NCBI GenBank assembly: GCA_973895155.1
Contig: OZ316893.1
Span: 26,412,001 to 26,476,000 of the forward strand
Length of the DNA stretch: 64,000 nt
Reading direction: 5' to 3'
Source of the DNA: Marsupella aquatica
Lineage: Eukaryota > Marchantiophyta
Part shown: positions 49,172-59,536 of the stretch, piece by piece
Layout: the number at the start of each line of letters is the position of its first letter
Position numbering within the stretch: the first letter of the stretch is position 1
The notes under the pieces: generated by a model
Told to the model about the DNA's origin: nothing
The model's database searches: none
What the model saw: the letters and a program-made list of their open reading frames with translations, nothing else
Program-made: the position numbers and the translations under genes

Positions 49172-51023
49172 TGTAGTATTGCACTAAGGACATAAATAAG
49201 CATTTAATATCTAAACCTCGGTATTCGATCCCATGGAAGAACAAGTAAGGAATGATTTTCTATCATTTAACACTTATGAATGACTAAAGGTAACAAAAAC
49301 ACAGGTTTGAGCCTTTTACTATGGTTGCTCAGCAAGGCATAGATTTGAATGTTTGCTTAACATTGTAAATGCAATTAATAAAATGGAAACAAATAACAAA
49401 ACACAATGAAATCTTGAGGTATGATGAGGGAGTCTGGAAAACACCAAGGTAACTTCTCATCAATACTTCATTTGATGTGATTTGGGTGGTAAATCCGTAA
49501 GAACATTTCTAGAATGGATTACTGTACTATGATGATTACTAAAATGCCGTCAACACATCTAGACTTTTCATTCCAAAGGTACTCAAAAGAAACTAGTAAT
49601 CAATCACTTCTGCATCCAATCGGTACTTTGAGTCACAAATAATAAACACCATCATGATCAAATTGAAGTCACAAATAATTGGTGAGTAATAATCTTTGCA
49701 TCCCATGCACAAGCAATGTCACGTAAAAAACTATGCATCAAGAACTCAAGAAGATGGGTTGTCACCACTTAAGGAATCTATTCCCTCATACTTCTAAGAT
49801 TCAACTTCATACAAGTAATTTTACTTCAATGATCTAAACTCTCAATCATTCAGACCAAGGAAGGGAGAAGAATTCCTTTGCATTTGCAAGCTCCATACCA
49901 TACGAAAACACACGAAAGCTTTGCAAAGGTGATTCCAGTGCTGCAGCACATCCCACAAGCACTACTTTATTTCTTCACACTCGAGAATGACACAAATTCT
50001 ACTTCATATAGGCTAGCAGGAACCAAAGGAGACTGAGATACTGAAAGGACATGCCCTTTCATATCTGAAGGGTCCTGAATTTTAACTTAATGACGGTCAT
50101 CGTTGAAAAGTGAATGGACACTGTTGAAAGTATCAAAAATACAGGGGACGCTTCTCAAAGCGTCGAGGTTTTTCGGTAAAACTAATAAACAGTGATCTTG
50201 TCGGAATTTTAACTTCTAAACTAAGAGTCGGAATGAATTGAAACTTTTTAGGGTACTCTACTACATATAATCTCTATGTTAACAAAGTTTCAGACTTTTT
50301 TGAGACCTCTAAGTGTCTCAAATAAATTGGTAAAGTGACGCAGTGTTACAAAAATGCGAAAACTGAACATTTTTCTAAGTGTCGGGAACATAGTGGACGC
50401 TTCAGTCAGGCATCGATACTTGGCGGACACTTCCAAAAGCGTCGCTTCTCATGTGGACGCTTCTCAAAGCGTTGTGGTCTTGGGTGGACGCTTTTCGAAG
50501 CGTCCAAAAATACAAGGGACGCTTCTCAAAGCGTCGACGAAGTCGCGGCAATGCAAAAAACAGCAAAACTAAATTAATTTTAACTTTCAAACCACAAGTT
50601 GATTTGAGCTGAAACTTTCAGGGATGATTCTACTACTTAACTACTACTTCCTGAAAAAGTACGAGACTTTTCTGATCATGATAACTATTTAATTAAAATA
50701 GCAGAGATTGGTTGATCGTGATAATTGCACATAGAGCTCATTCTTGCTGAAGAAGTGTTTTGGAGTCCAGTTCTTGAATCTTCCAGCCTGCATTGCTTCT
50801 CCAATGATGTCCAATATTCTTTCTTGATAGCATGCAAAGAGCAAAGATTTATATTATCGATCTTTGTCCAATAGAGGCAATAGCCTCCGATGAAGCATAA
50901 CATTAGGTAAAGTGTTTAGTTGATCTAAATTGCTACAAAAGGTAACTATACTACACCTTTGAGTTAGAAAAAGTTCAAAATTTATAAAATTTCCATTATT
51001 TCTAACTAATGTACTGTATTACA
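49172..51023 (-). mobile_element. Solo LTR of another retroelement nested in the copia LTR
   Basis: The 1,852-bp insert begins TGTAGTATTGCAC and ends CTGTATTACA (TG...CA, with TGTA/TACA ends). It is flanked by the 5-bp duplication TGCAT (49167-49171 and 51024-51028), absent as a duplicate from the intact LTR. It has no gene and no repeat of its own two ends, so it fits a single LTR left after recombination between the two LTRs of a complete element. Minus orientation is suggested by CCATGGGATCGAATACC near the 49.2-kb end, a word of the type often found near the 3' end of plant Ty3/gypsy LTRs; the class call is tentative. Palindromic repeats lie inside at 50139-50540. Confidence 0.85.
50139..50540. 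repeat. Interspersed palindromic GGACGCTT-AAGCGTC repeats
   Basis: About six copies, at roughly 50146, 50396, 50424, 50454, 50486 and 50518, of the near-palindrome GGACGCTTCTCAAAGCGTC or variants (GGACGCTTTTCGAAGCGTCC is a perfect one). Each could form a hairpin of 7-10 bp. They lie within the nested solo LTR. Confidence 0.85.
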
Positions 51024-51115
51024 TGCATCCTAGTTAACCTAACCACGTCTCCGACTATGGTTAGCCTAACTACGGTTACATGTCGTAACCTAAGACCTTG
51101 AGTAAATACCTAACA

Positions 51116-51126
51116 ATCTCCCCCTT
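51116..51126 (-). promoter_or_regulatory. Polypurine tract
   Basis: The minus strand reads AAGGGGGAGAT immediately before the 3' LTR. This is the expected plus-strand primer of reverse transcription and marks the internal border of the LTR at 51115. Confidence 0.92.
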
Positions 51127-51307
51127 GATTCTGGTCTAGGGGAGGGTAATACTGCTAACCTATATGATTCCTCAGTGGGAAGTTCTGGACAAAAACCAAC
51201 ATGGTTTCCCCTCTCTAACTAGAGCAAACCATAACTAAGCCGTAGCCTACTACTAGGAGTGAAGAAGAGCATATATCAGTAATTACAGCGAATGTTAAGA
51301 AAAACCC

Positions 51308-52027
51308 TTACTTGTGACGCAATTGCAAAACCTGCAGCACATCACGATGTCTAGAGAAAATTTCCAAAGGAGTCACTTTGGTAAATGCGTCAGCTAGGTT
51401 GATTTTACCGTCTATCTTGACTAGCTCAAACAAATTATCAGACACAGCCTGCCTGATAGAATGGTACCTGACGTCTATGTGCTTCACTCTACTATCCATC
51501 ACCTGGTTCACAGCAAGGTGGAGCGCACTCTGACTATCACAATGGAGCTTCACATTCCCTTGTGGCAATCCCATTTCAGTGATAAGTCTATCCAACCAAA
51601 TTGCTTCCTTCGCTGCTTCCGCTGCTACAACATACTCTGCTTCTCTAGTAGACTGAGCAATACACTTCTGCAAAGTAGACCTCCAACTTATGCATCCACC
51701 GCCAAGTGTGAACATGTACCCTGTTGTTGATCTCCTTTGGTCCAGATCTTGTCCATAGTCAGAATCTACATAGCCAATCAATGATCTTGCATTATTTGCA
51801 TTTGCATCAAATAAAAGACCATGATCCACGGTACCCTTCAAGTACCTGATAATCCACTTCACTGCTTCCCAGTGTACCTTCCCTGGATTTGACATGTACC
51901 TGCTCACCTTGCCCATAGCCATGGCAAGATCAGGTCTAGTGCAAGTCATCAAATACATGAGACTTCCCACTGCCTTATCATAAGGAACCTTTGACATCAG
52001 CCCTTCTCTATCGTATCTGTGGGACAA
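51308..52027 (-). pseudogene. pol: Copia RT end and RNase H region
   Basis: A 239-codon frame with VGSLMYLMTCTRPDLAMAMG and WEAVKWIIRYLKGT (end of RT), then the copia RNase H part: GYVDSDYGQDLDQRRSTTGY, STREAEYVVAAEAAKEAIWL, LHCDSQSALHLA and KHIDVRYHSIR. It ends normally at LQLRHK, about 190 bp before the polypurine tract. This is the best-preserved segment. Confidence 0.96.
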
Positions 52028-53139
52028 AAAGCAGATGACAATTTGAAGCGTGCAGCCAAAGGGGTACTTACTGACTTACTATCCCCCATGTTGAACCTAG
52101 CAATTACCTTCCTTGCATAACTGCTCTGTGTCAACCATAGCTTACCAGCCTCCAAGTCCCTAGTGATCTCCATACCCAAAATCCTCTTAGTTGGCCCTAA
52201 GTCCTTCATCTTAAACTCTGCACTTAGCAGTGCCTTGAACTTAACAATCTCAGACCTATCCTTGGCCGCAATAAGCATGTCATCCACATAAAGTACTAAA
52301 ACAATGAACCCAAACATAGCATTATTCACCGGTTTCAAGTATACACAAGGGTCAAACACACTCCTATAAAAACCTTGTGACCGAATCCAATCGTCAAACC
52401 GCTTGTTTCACTGTCTTGATGACTGCTTCAACCCATACAAGGATTTCAACAATCTACAAACCAGTTCCTCTTGTCCTTTCTTCACAAAATCTAGCGGCTG
52501 TCTCATGAAGATCACCTCTTCCAAGATGCCATAGAGGAAAGTTGTGACAACATTCATCTGATCTAGCAGCAGACCAAACATTACAACAAGCACACACAAT
52601 AGCCGTATTGTAGAGTACTTAGCAACTGGTGAGAAGACCTCATTATAATCCACACCTTTCTCTTGTGTGAATTCCTTTGCTACCAACCTAGCCTTGTAGA
52701 CCTTCGATCCACCTCCTGCGGAATTATCCTTCAGCTTGTAAATCCACTTGTTGTCCACCACTTGCTGACCCTTAGGCAGCTTAACAAGCTCCCAAGTTTT
52801 GTTGTCCTTCAGTGACTGCATCTCCGTTTGCATTGCTGCAGTCCATTCTTGCTTCTCCTTTGAAGCACTTGCCTCATGAAATGAAGAAGGTTCTCCTTCT
52901 TCCAAAACCAACGCATCACCCTCATCATCAGTTGCAAAAATGTCCTCTTGCAATCGAGATGAATCAACCCACTGTCCATACCTAGGAGGAGCGCGTACAG
53001 TGCGACCAAATGTTCTTCTAGTCGATGACTCCGGTTGAATTACGTCTACTGGTACAATTTGAAGCTCAACAACATCCACTTGCTGCTCACCAGCATTAAC
53101 AAACTCCTCTTGTTCCTCTGGCACAGGAACCAGCTCCAT
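51997..53139 (-). pseudogene. pol: Copia reverse transcriptase region
   Basis: Two open segments, 53139-52408 and 52359-51997, of one RT domain. WTAAMQTEMQSLKDNKTWEL, VDNKWIYKLK, KARLVAKEFTQEKGVDYNEV and FSPVAKYSTIRLL are in the first; the catalytic YVDDMLIA is in the second. A TGA at 52408-52410 replaces the tryptophan expected after SRQ, and the frame changes near 52000-52027. Confidence 0.96.
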
Positions 53140-53151
53140 GCTTGGAGTACC

Positions 53152-54213
53152 TCATTCTCTCCGATCACGTACCTCATGATCAATCTCCCCCTCAACGAGA
53201 TCCGGGATAAGAGATTTTCCTTTGTCAGTACACGAGACCTGAGTATTCTCCCCCTCCTTCAATAATCTGGATTCATTAAAGGAAACATCCCTACTGACAA
53301 CAAGCTTACAGGCAATAGGATCCCATAGCCTGTAGGCCTTCACACCACTCTGATACCCAAGAAAAATATATTTCTTGGATGTAGGATCCAACTTGGTCCT
53401 ATTCTGCTTTGGTGTGAGAGCATATGCATCACTTCCAAAAACTACCAAGCCATGATAGTCTGCTTGCCGCTTATAACGTATTTCAAACGGTGTTTTGAAA
53501 TTGATTGCACTAGAAGGAGAAAGATTTACCAAATAAGCTGTAGTATTGACAGCTTCTGCCCAAAATTCCTGTGGTAAACCTGATTGGCTCAGCATACTCC
53601 GTGACCACTCCAATAGTGTTTGATTGAGCCTCTCAACGACACTATTCTGCTGCGAAGTATAAATTGTGGTGAGATGGCGAGTTATCCCCTGTTCTGCACA
53701 ATACTCTTCAAATTCTATTGAAGTGTACTCCCCACCGTTGTCTGATCTTAGACTCTTCACCCTGGTATCCAAACACTTAGCTGTGTTTCCTGTCTGATTC
53801 TCCACTTGGGTCTTCCACTTTGTAAAAATAGACAAGACATCAGACTTATGCGTCATGAAATAAATCCATACAAATCTTGAGTAATCGTCAATGAAGGATA
53901 CATAGTACAATTTTCCAGAATGTGAGAGAGTCGGGGATGGTCCCCACATGTCACTATGTATGTACTCAAGAATCGCTTTGGAACGATGAGTTCCAACCCC
54001 GAAAGCACGACGATGTTGCTTTCCAAAAATGCAATGTTCACAGAATTCCAATTTACAAGACTGCAAATCAGAAATGAGCCCATTTTTCCGCAAGATAGCC
54101 AAACCCTTCTCATTCATGTGGCCTAGCCATGAATGCCACAGTTGAGTCATTTTCTCGTGAGACTTGGTTACATTGGCCTCTCCACATACTGTATTGCCCT
54201 GGAGCACATACAA
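53152..54213 (-). pseudogene. pol: Copia integrase region
   Basis: A 353-codon frame. The GAG-pre-integrase zinc part has LWHSWLGHMNEKGL and CEHCIFGKQHR. The integrase core follows with HSDMWGPSP (first acidic residue), VSFIDDYSRFVWIYFM, SLRSDNGGEYTS (second) and VVERLNQTLLEWSRSML, where the third acidic residue lies in the VERLNQT motif. The C-terminal part includes FGSDAYALTPKQNRTKLDP and IFLGYQSGVKAYRLWDP. The frame ends in a TGA at 53152-53154 ahead of the RT part. Confidence 0.95.
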
Positions 54214-54560
54214 ATTCTTTTGTTACTCCCCTTCAAAATCACCGTCTCTCCCAACATGACTTGAAGTTCACCATCAATTACTCGCCATTGATGACCATTT
54301 GTATCCAACACACCGAGTGAAATCAAATTTTTACGCATGCCAAGTACAAACCTGACTCCGGACACTATGCGCACAATGTCATCAAACATTTGAATCTTTA
54401 CAGAACCAATACCCTCAACTCGATAGGAGTGATCATTTCCCATCAAAACTAAACCGTTTGACACAGAATAAGAATTAAAATACTCACGAATGTAACAAAT
54501 GTGAAAGGAGCAAGCACAATCAAGAATCCACACATTATTTGCTCTCCTAGATGTGCACAT
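54168..54560 (-). pseudogene. pol: Copia protease, catalytic motif altered
   Basis: The segment starting ANNVWILDCACSFHIC is where plant copia elements have the aspartic protease signature with D-S/T-G. Here the aspartate is followed by C-A, so the motif is not intact. MFDDIVRIVSGVRFVLGMRK-like downstream sequence matches the usual protease context. The frame runs to a stop at 54168, and the next domain is read in another frame from about 54213. Confidence 0.88.
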
Positions 54561-54575
54561 GGCATACTCCTGACT

Positions 54576-55092
54576 TCATAAAACATACTCATCATTGAGT
54601 AAATCAACTTCTTCATCAGCACTAGCCACATTGGCTGATGAAGATTCAGCTGCCTTACCCTTACAATCCCTCTTAATGTGACCAACCTTGTGACACTTCC
54701 AGCAGACTACTGGCTTTCTCTCTTGGGACTTCCCCCTGGAAGCAAATCTTGTCCTAGATTTACTTCGTCCCTTGCCATTCGTGCGCTGCTTGGGATGCCG
54801 CTGTGACCTCTCATGATTCACATTTAAGGCAGCACCAGATGACGATGCTGTCTGGGCTTGACCCAACTTCTTCTATGCATCATCTGATAGCAAAGAGCTT
54901 ACCACCTCATCGTATGAAATAGACTTCAAGTCTCTATACAAAAGAACCTGTTTCAAACCCTAATAAGATGGGGGTAAGGAGCTGAGAAGAAGCAAGGCCT
55001 TGTCCTCTTCTTCAATGCCCTTACCGAGATTAGACAAATCAACAGCTAGGCTATCAAATTCATCCAAGAAATCTTGGAGCTTGTTCCCCTCT
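54576..55092 (-). pseudogene. gag: Copia gag, C-terminal part with zinc knuckle
   Basis: After the insertion gag continues with KLQDFLDEFDSLAVDL and GIEEEDKALLLLSSLPPSY, is interrupted by a TAG at 54960-54962, then reaches a CCHC zinc knuckle CWKCHKVGHIKRDC (about 54665-54706) in a basic region. The frame meets a TGA at 54576-54578 before the protease. Confidence 0.93.
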
Positions 55093-56970
55093 AAAATGTT
55101 ATATTTTAGCCAGTTAAGATTAGTAGCAATTAAGCTAATCGTTGAGTTAAAGTTAAGTAGAAGTCAAGACTTTAAAGCCTCCACAAGGTTAACCCTAAAA
55201 ACCTCTAGACAAACTTTATTTTCCTAGTCGAGGTTCAGTTTTTGTGATATAGCGACAACTTTACGGAGATGGAGCAATCTGGAGTCCTCTGTCTAATTGG
55301 AGTAACCATTGAAGCAATTTGGGGCATGCATGGTAGCAAGCTGGTTTATGAAGGATGTGACATTCCCTTGGAAGATGGGAAAATGTGCGCTTTAGGTCCA
55401 AATGCTCGCAGAGTTAGAATGAATAGAGAACACCAGATGCAGGGTTGTCAAATCGGAAGCGAATCAATCATTTTTGTAGAACGGTTGGATCAGGCCAACA
55501 CCTGTACAATTTCTTTGTGCAAATCAACACTGTTGTGTATCAAGTATGGGAAGAAGCTGGATGTCAATTGTTTGGAGTGCCTGGTCATGAATTTCACAAG
55601 CAACTTGGAACCCAGGAGAGAGACTGTCACCGTGTAATGAATGAGTTTTGGGTAGTGAGAATTGCAGAGAACCGCAACAAGAGTACTCAACAGATATTGG
55701 GATTCCAGAGAATGAGGACTCACTCCACATACCGGCGATCAGAAGCAAGAGTCAGTGAACACAAGTAGAACCAGTGGAGGTTGTCATTCAAGCGCTTAAC
55801 ATTGGAGCCACTGAGCCAAAGGACAAAATTTTGACTGTTCATTCCGAAGAACGATTAACGGAAAGACAACCAGTTAAGAGATGCATGATCCAGTAGCAAG
55901 TAACAGTTAATAGTTACTATGACAAGTAACGATTAACATGTGCCTTTAGTGGAATAAAGCGGTTAGAAAAATTGAATAAGCAGTTTGACAGTTACAACTG
56001 CTAATTGTTAGAGGAAGTTGGACAAACCTGCCTGTAGCAAAAATATAGGGTAGCTGAGTAGGAGTGGGAGATGTCTTTTGTTGTGGAAACTTTCAGGATC
56101 AGGAAGCTCGAGAGGCAGCCCAGGAGGAGGTAGTGCCAGATTGCTAGATCTGGAGGTAGATGGAAGCCCATGGAAGAAAAACCATGTAAAGAAATTGATG
56201 TGTTCATGGAATGAAAGATGCAATCAAGGCCTATTGGAAGGAATTCAAGGAGCATTCGATTGCATAGCTTGTATTTGCTGTATGTCAGTAGAATCAAGAC
56301 TAAGAAATTGATATTGAAAAAGAGATGGTTGGAAATATAAACCTTTGACAATGGAGAATTCATTTGGATTTGGTTGGAACCTATAAAATGAAATATCATA
56401 ATAGTATGGCATGTGGTGATTGAGATTACAAATTGTTAAAGGAATCCTTGCCAAAGTGAAATGTTGAGTAATGGATAAGAGGCAAATTCTGAGTGAGACC
56501 CAGAGTAGGTAACATGGAATTAGCTACCTCGGATTGGTCGTTCAAATTGGAACACATCCCATTTGGGCTACAAAATGCCCCGAATGAATGTAAAGCCCTG
56601 ATTGAGAGTTGGGTGAGAATTATTAGAGAGGAAGAAGAAGAGTCAATGTCTGAGGAACTTTCTACAATGGGTTTGGAAATCCTCTTTGAAGAAACACTAA
56701 CTGAAAGGGGAAAGGAAAATTGACATTCAATTCAAGTAACAGGCGGAGGATCAAACTAAGATAGTTAGATCACTGTCTCGAGTAATCGTACAGGTCATCA
56801 CTAATTGTTTGACAAAAAGGTTAAATGGTAGATGACAAGTGAATGAGAAATCGGATCAATTGAAGCCGTATAATGTTTAATTGATACGAAGAAGGATAGT
56901 GGAGGAGTTAGGAGTTCCGGAGGAGGGTTAACTTCAGGAGTTGGCAACCAGTCAACTTCAGTGGTTAACA
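55093..56970. mobile_element. 1.88-kb insertion inside copia gag
   Basis: The gag coding sequence stops after RLKEG at 56971-56976 and resumes at EGNKLQDFLDEF from 55092 downward. The inserted 1,878 bp are flanked by the direct repeat CCCTCT (55087-55092 and 56971-56976), as expected for a target-site duplication. Four bases inside the left end is TGTTA and the right end is TAACA, so the element is nearly TG...CA ended like an LTR. No transposition gene is present; the longest plus frame (55269-55637) is unrecognised but resembles 1486-1876 minus. Its 55860-55990 part is rich in GTTA/TAAC words. I favour a solo LTR or short non-autonomous retroelement; the four extra bases are unexplained. 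Confidence 0.8.
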
Positions 56971-57330
56971 CCCTCTTTGAGCCTAAGGCTCATTAAGAGA
57001 GACTTCTTGTACAATCGATCTGATGCATCCTCTCGATAGTACTTCTCCCTTAGGGCTTTGAATAGAGATGCACAATCCGCGTAGTCATCCAACTTCTTGA
57101 TGATATGCGGCTTCAGATAAAGCATCACCGCATTCACTGCAATTACTTGTTCCTGCCTCCACCTCTTTAGTAAAATCTCCTCCTCATCATCGTACATCTC
57201 TCATGTAGAGAAGATGACCTAGGCCCATAGCGCGAAGAACTCCTTTCACTTGCTTCTCCCAGAGCAAGTAGTCCGTACGCCCATCACACTTTTCCACCTC
57301 AAACTTGACACCTTCGAACCTGGATGCCAT
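56958..57330 (-). pseudogene. gag: Copia gag, N-terminal part
   Basis: Minus-strand ATG at 57330 begins MASRFEGVKFEVEKCDG, followed by LLWEKQVKGVLRAMGL, the typical start of copia gag polyproteins. The frame breaks near 57187-57197, where a stop follows MRDVR, and the expected gag sequence continues in another frame (KRWRQEQVIAVNAVMLYLKP, LYKKSLLMSLRLKEG). The reading is then cut by the insertion at 55093-56970. Confidence 0.9.
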
Positions 57331-59174
57331 CTGTTTTTCCTTCACAATCCCTTCTACTCGTTGCACCGGTGATTGTACCGGTGTCACGTGCGCTTCCTCC
57401 TGCTCTTCTCTCTCCTCCTCAAATTATCGTGGTGATCCTCGTGCTTCAAGATCCACTTCTTAAAAAACCTCCTCCAAATCACTCATGTGAGAATGCAAGA
57501 AAAAATGACGTTTTTTCAACTTCTTTAAAAACTCAAAACTTAGCACCGCCGCGTAGCCCACAAGCCTAGCTCTCCAATGCTGAAAGAATCAAAACCAAAC
57601 TCCGACGTAAAAGTTATTCACTTTTCGGTCAGGGTGGGTAAACTGGGAATTCTCCCCCGTTTTGACCACCTCGGGAAATAACCAAAAATTGAACTAGTAC
57701 TTGACGCCGGAAATGCAATTCAATTTGTGCACTACGTTACCAACTCCGATGGCTAGCAACTTGCCGAAGATGAACAAAAAAAGTTACCGTTCGGCGGACG
57801 GAATCTTTGATGGACGGCCAAAAACACGCTCTCTGTTTTTTTGGGAATATTTCCGCACAGAGAAGCAGGGCTCACAAGGGGCCGTTCCCCCTGTCCAATC
57901 GGTTAAAGTGGAGGGCGGCAGGTCCCAGGATGCGGCTACCAATCAGAAACCGGGAAAAAGAGTAAAAGATAGGGGCTAAAGGGGGTTTATATCCCCTTTA
58001 TTAAATCGGGCTTATAAAAAAAAAAAAGGGGGATGGGGGTTGTGTGGACGGGCGCGTACAGGGCGGGTCGCACGGGGCTGTCGGGAGGAGCAGCCATTTT
58101 GCGGGAGGGTGAGGGAGGACCTGCGCTGACATGGGGGCAAAGAAGCAGCCGGCCGGCGCTTTGGTCGTGAATGCAGCCGCGGTTGCAGCTCGCGTATCCT
58201 GGGTGCGGGGAGGAATGCGTGTCGATGAGGGGGTGGGGTGGGGGTAAAGACTATGTACACACACACGCACACACAAAAGGGGGTTGACCCCTGAAAATAC
58301 AAAGGAAATAACCACGAAAGAAGCCGAATTCACACTCGTCACCGGCAAGGGGCCCCAAAGAAAAATTTCCTTCCAATGTGCGATGGAGGTCTCTAGAGAG
58401 AGAGAGAGAGAGTTGTAAATGGAGTATTTTTTGAACAAAAAATTGGCCCGTAAGAAATCCAAAAATGTTTGTGGACATCAAACGAAAAGAGCTTGCACCT
58501 TGTAACGTTCGGATTATGGTGAGGAATCAGAAACCGATGTCGGTGGGTTGGAAAGATTTGCGCACCCGCACCGTTTGCTGGTCAATCAGTGACAAAAACT
58601 CAGAACTCCTTCCTCCCGTGGGCAAAATCATCAATCTTGGACTCAAAATGATCACCTCTTCGTGATCTATCCGTTCAGCCCAAGCACTTCATGTCTCTCC
58701 CTCCAAGTCGAGCGCAATGACGAGAAACCCAGCTCAGGCAAAAGAGGACTCCATAGCCGGTCAGAAAATCAGAATGTTTCTTTTGCTCATTGTGACGCAC
58801 TCGTTACACACTCGGCAACAAACCATCTACCAAAATGATCAGCTCGTCCCGATCTACAAGCAAAGCTACAGCATGCGACGCCTCCTTCATCGTAGAGCTC
58901 ACACTGTCGGGAAAACAAACTCTGGTTCCTCCTTCAAAAAACCGTCGAACACGAATGTTGCCAACTTTCTTCACAAATTCCAGAACGACGAAAACTTAGA
59001 TCTCTCCGCACCACGATCTCCGTTCAGCGATTTCTTTGCACCGTTAGAAAGCCCTTACCCCGATCTATCCGCTAAGCCCATAAACTCCAAGTTCCATGTG
59101 ACGGAACTCCGGGAAATCCACCGACACTCAACGCTGAAAAAAAACCGTCACGAACAATATCACCTCCCAGGCAT
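57331..59174 (-). other. Unusually long copia leader between primer site and gag
   Basis: About 1.84 kb separates the primer-binding site from the gag ATG at 57330. On the plus strand it holds an A-tract followed by G-runs (58015-58040), a (GA)n run near 58396-58413 and an (AC)n-like run near 58256-58278. A TATA-like TTTATA/ATATAAA word at about 57986-57992 lies in a GGGGGTTTATATCCCC near-palindrome. Open frames on the plus strand (58717-59181) and minus strand (58001-58462) have no motif. It may be element-specific leader or an older insertion. Confidence 0.6.
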
Positions 59175-59186
59175 GCTCTGATACCA
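59175..59186 (-). promoter_or_regulatory. Primer-binding site for initiator-Met tRNA
   Basis: The minus strand reads TGGTATCAGAGC two bases inside the 5' LTR. This is the standard plant copia primer-binding site, complementary to the 3' end of initiator methionine tRNA, and it fixes the element's orientation. Confidence 0.95.
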
Positions 59187-59188
59187 AT

Positions 59189-59531
59189 TGTTGAGCATAG
59201 ACGACACTCGCAATGGTAAGCACATGACACATCCAACGCACAAGTAGTCAATACAAGAGATACGTGGTTCACCTCCTCGAGGCTATGTCCATGGGAACAC
59301 ACAAGAGAGCTTTACTGAACTCTAAGCCCGTCGGCCATACCAAGTCTCCACAGTGTAAGCTCTCCTCATCTCTCAAGTGGCTCCATAACAATGAGCCTAA
59401 GTTCCACTTATCCAAGCAAACACCGTTTGGCATATAGTGTGCATCCTAGTTAACCTAACCACATCTTCGACTATGGTTAGCCTAACTACGGTTACATGTC
59501 GTAACCCTAGACCTTGAGTAAATATCTAACA
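59189..59531 (-). repeat. Copia 5' LTR (element orientation), 343 bp
   Basis: Uninterrupted LTR, TG...CA ended on the plus strand. Its length equals the 3' LTR minus the 1,857-bp nested insertion and one target copy, with no other indel, so 343 bp is the original LTR size. Confidence 0.96.
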
Positions 59532-59536
59532 TTTTC

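Larger units (their letters stand above)
48916..51115 (-). repeat. Copia 3' LTR (element orientation), interrupted
   Basis: LTR sequence is present at 48916-49171 and 51029-51115 and matches the 343-bp copy at 59189-59531 apart from about a dozen substitutions. It is split by the nested element at 49172-51023 and its duplicated TGCAT. Confidence 0.95.
48916..59531 (-). mobile_element. Ty1/copia LTR retrotransposon, decayed, with nested insertions
   Basis: Both LTRs start TGTTGAGCATAG and end CTAACA on the plus strand. The element is flanked by the 5-bp target duplication TTTTC (48911-48915 and 59532-59536). The coding strand is minus: primer-binding site, gag, protease, integrase, reverse transcriptase, RNase H, polypurine tract. 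Integrase before RT is the copia order. It is no longer functional: several in-frame stops, at least three frame breaks, an altered protease motif and two large insertions. By hand alignment the LTRs differ at about 12 of 343 shared positions. Total length is 10.6 kb, of which about 3.7 kb is inserted sequence, leaving about 6.9 kb for the original element. Confidence 0.97.

Noticed and set aside
49167-51028. Deletion of 1,857 bp in the other copia LTR through TGCAT microhomology
   Set aside because: The length arithmetic fits equally well, but the TG...CA ends with a 5-bp duplication and the typical 343-bp LTR size fit an insertion better.
58717-59181. 154-codon plus-strand frame in the copia leader
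   Set aside because: It runs into the primer-binding site on the non-coding strand of the element and has no motif.
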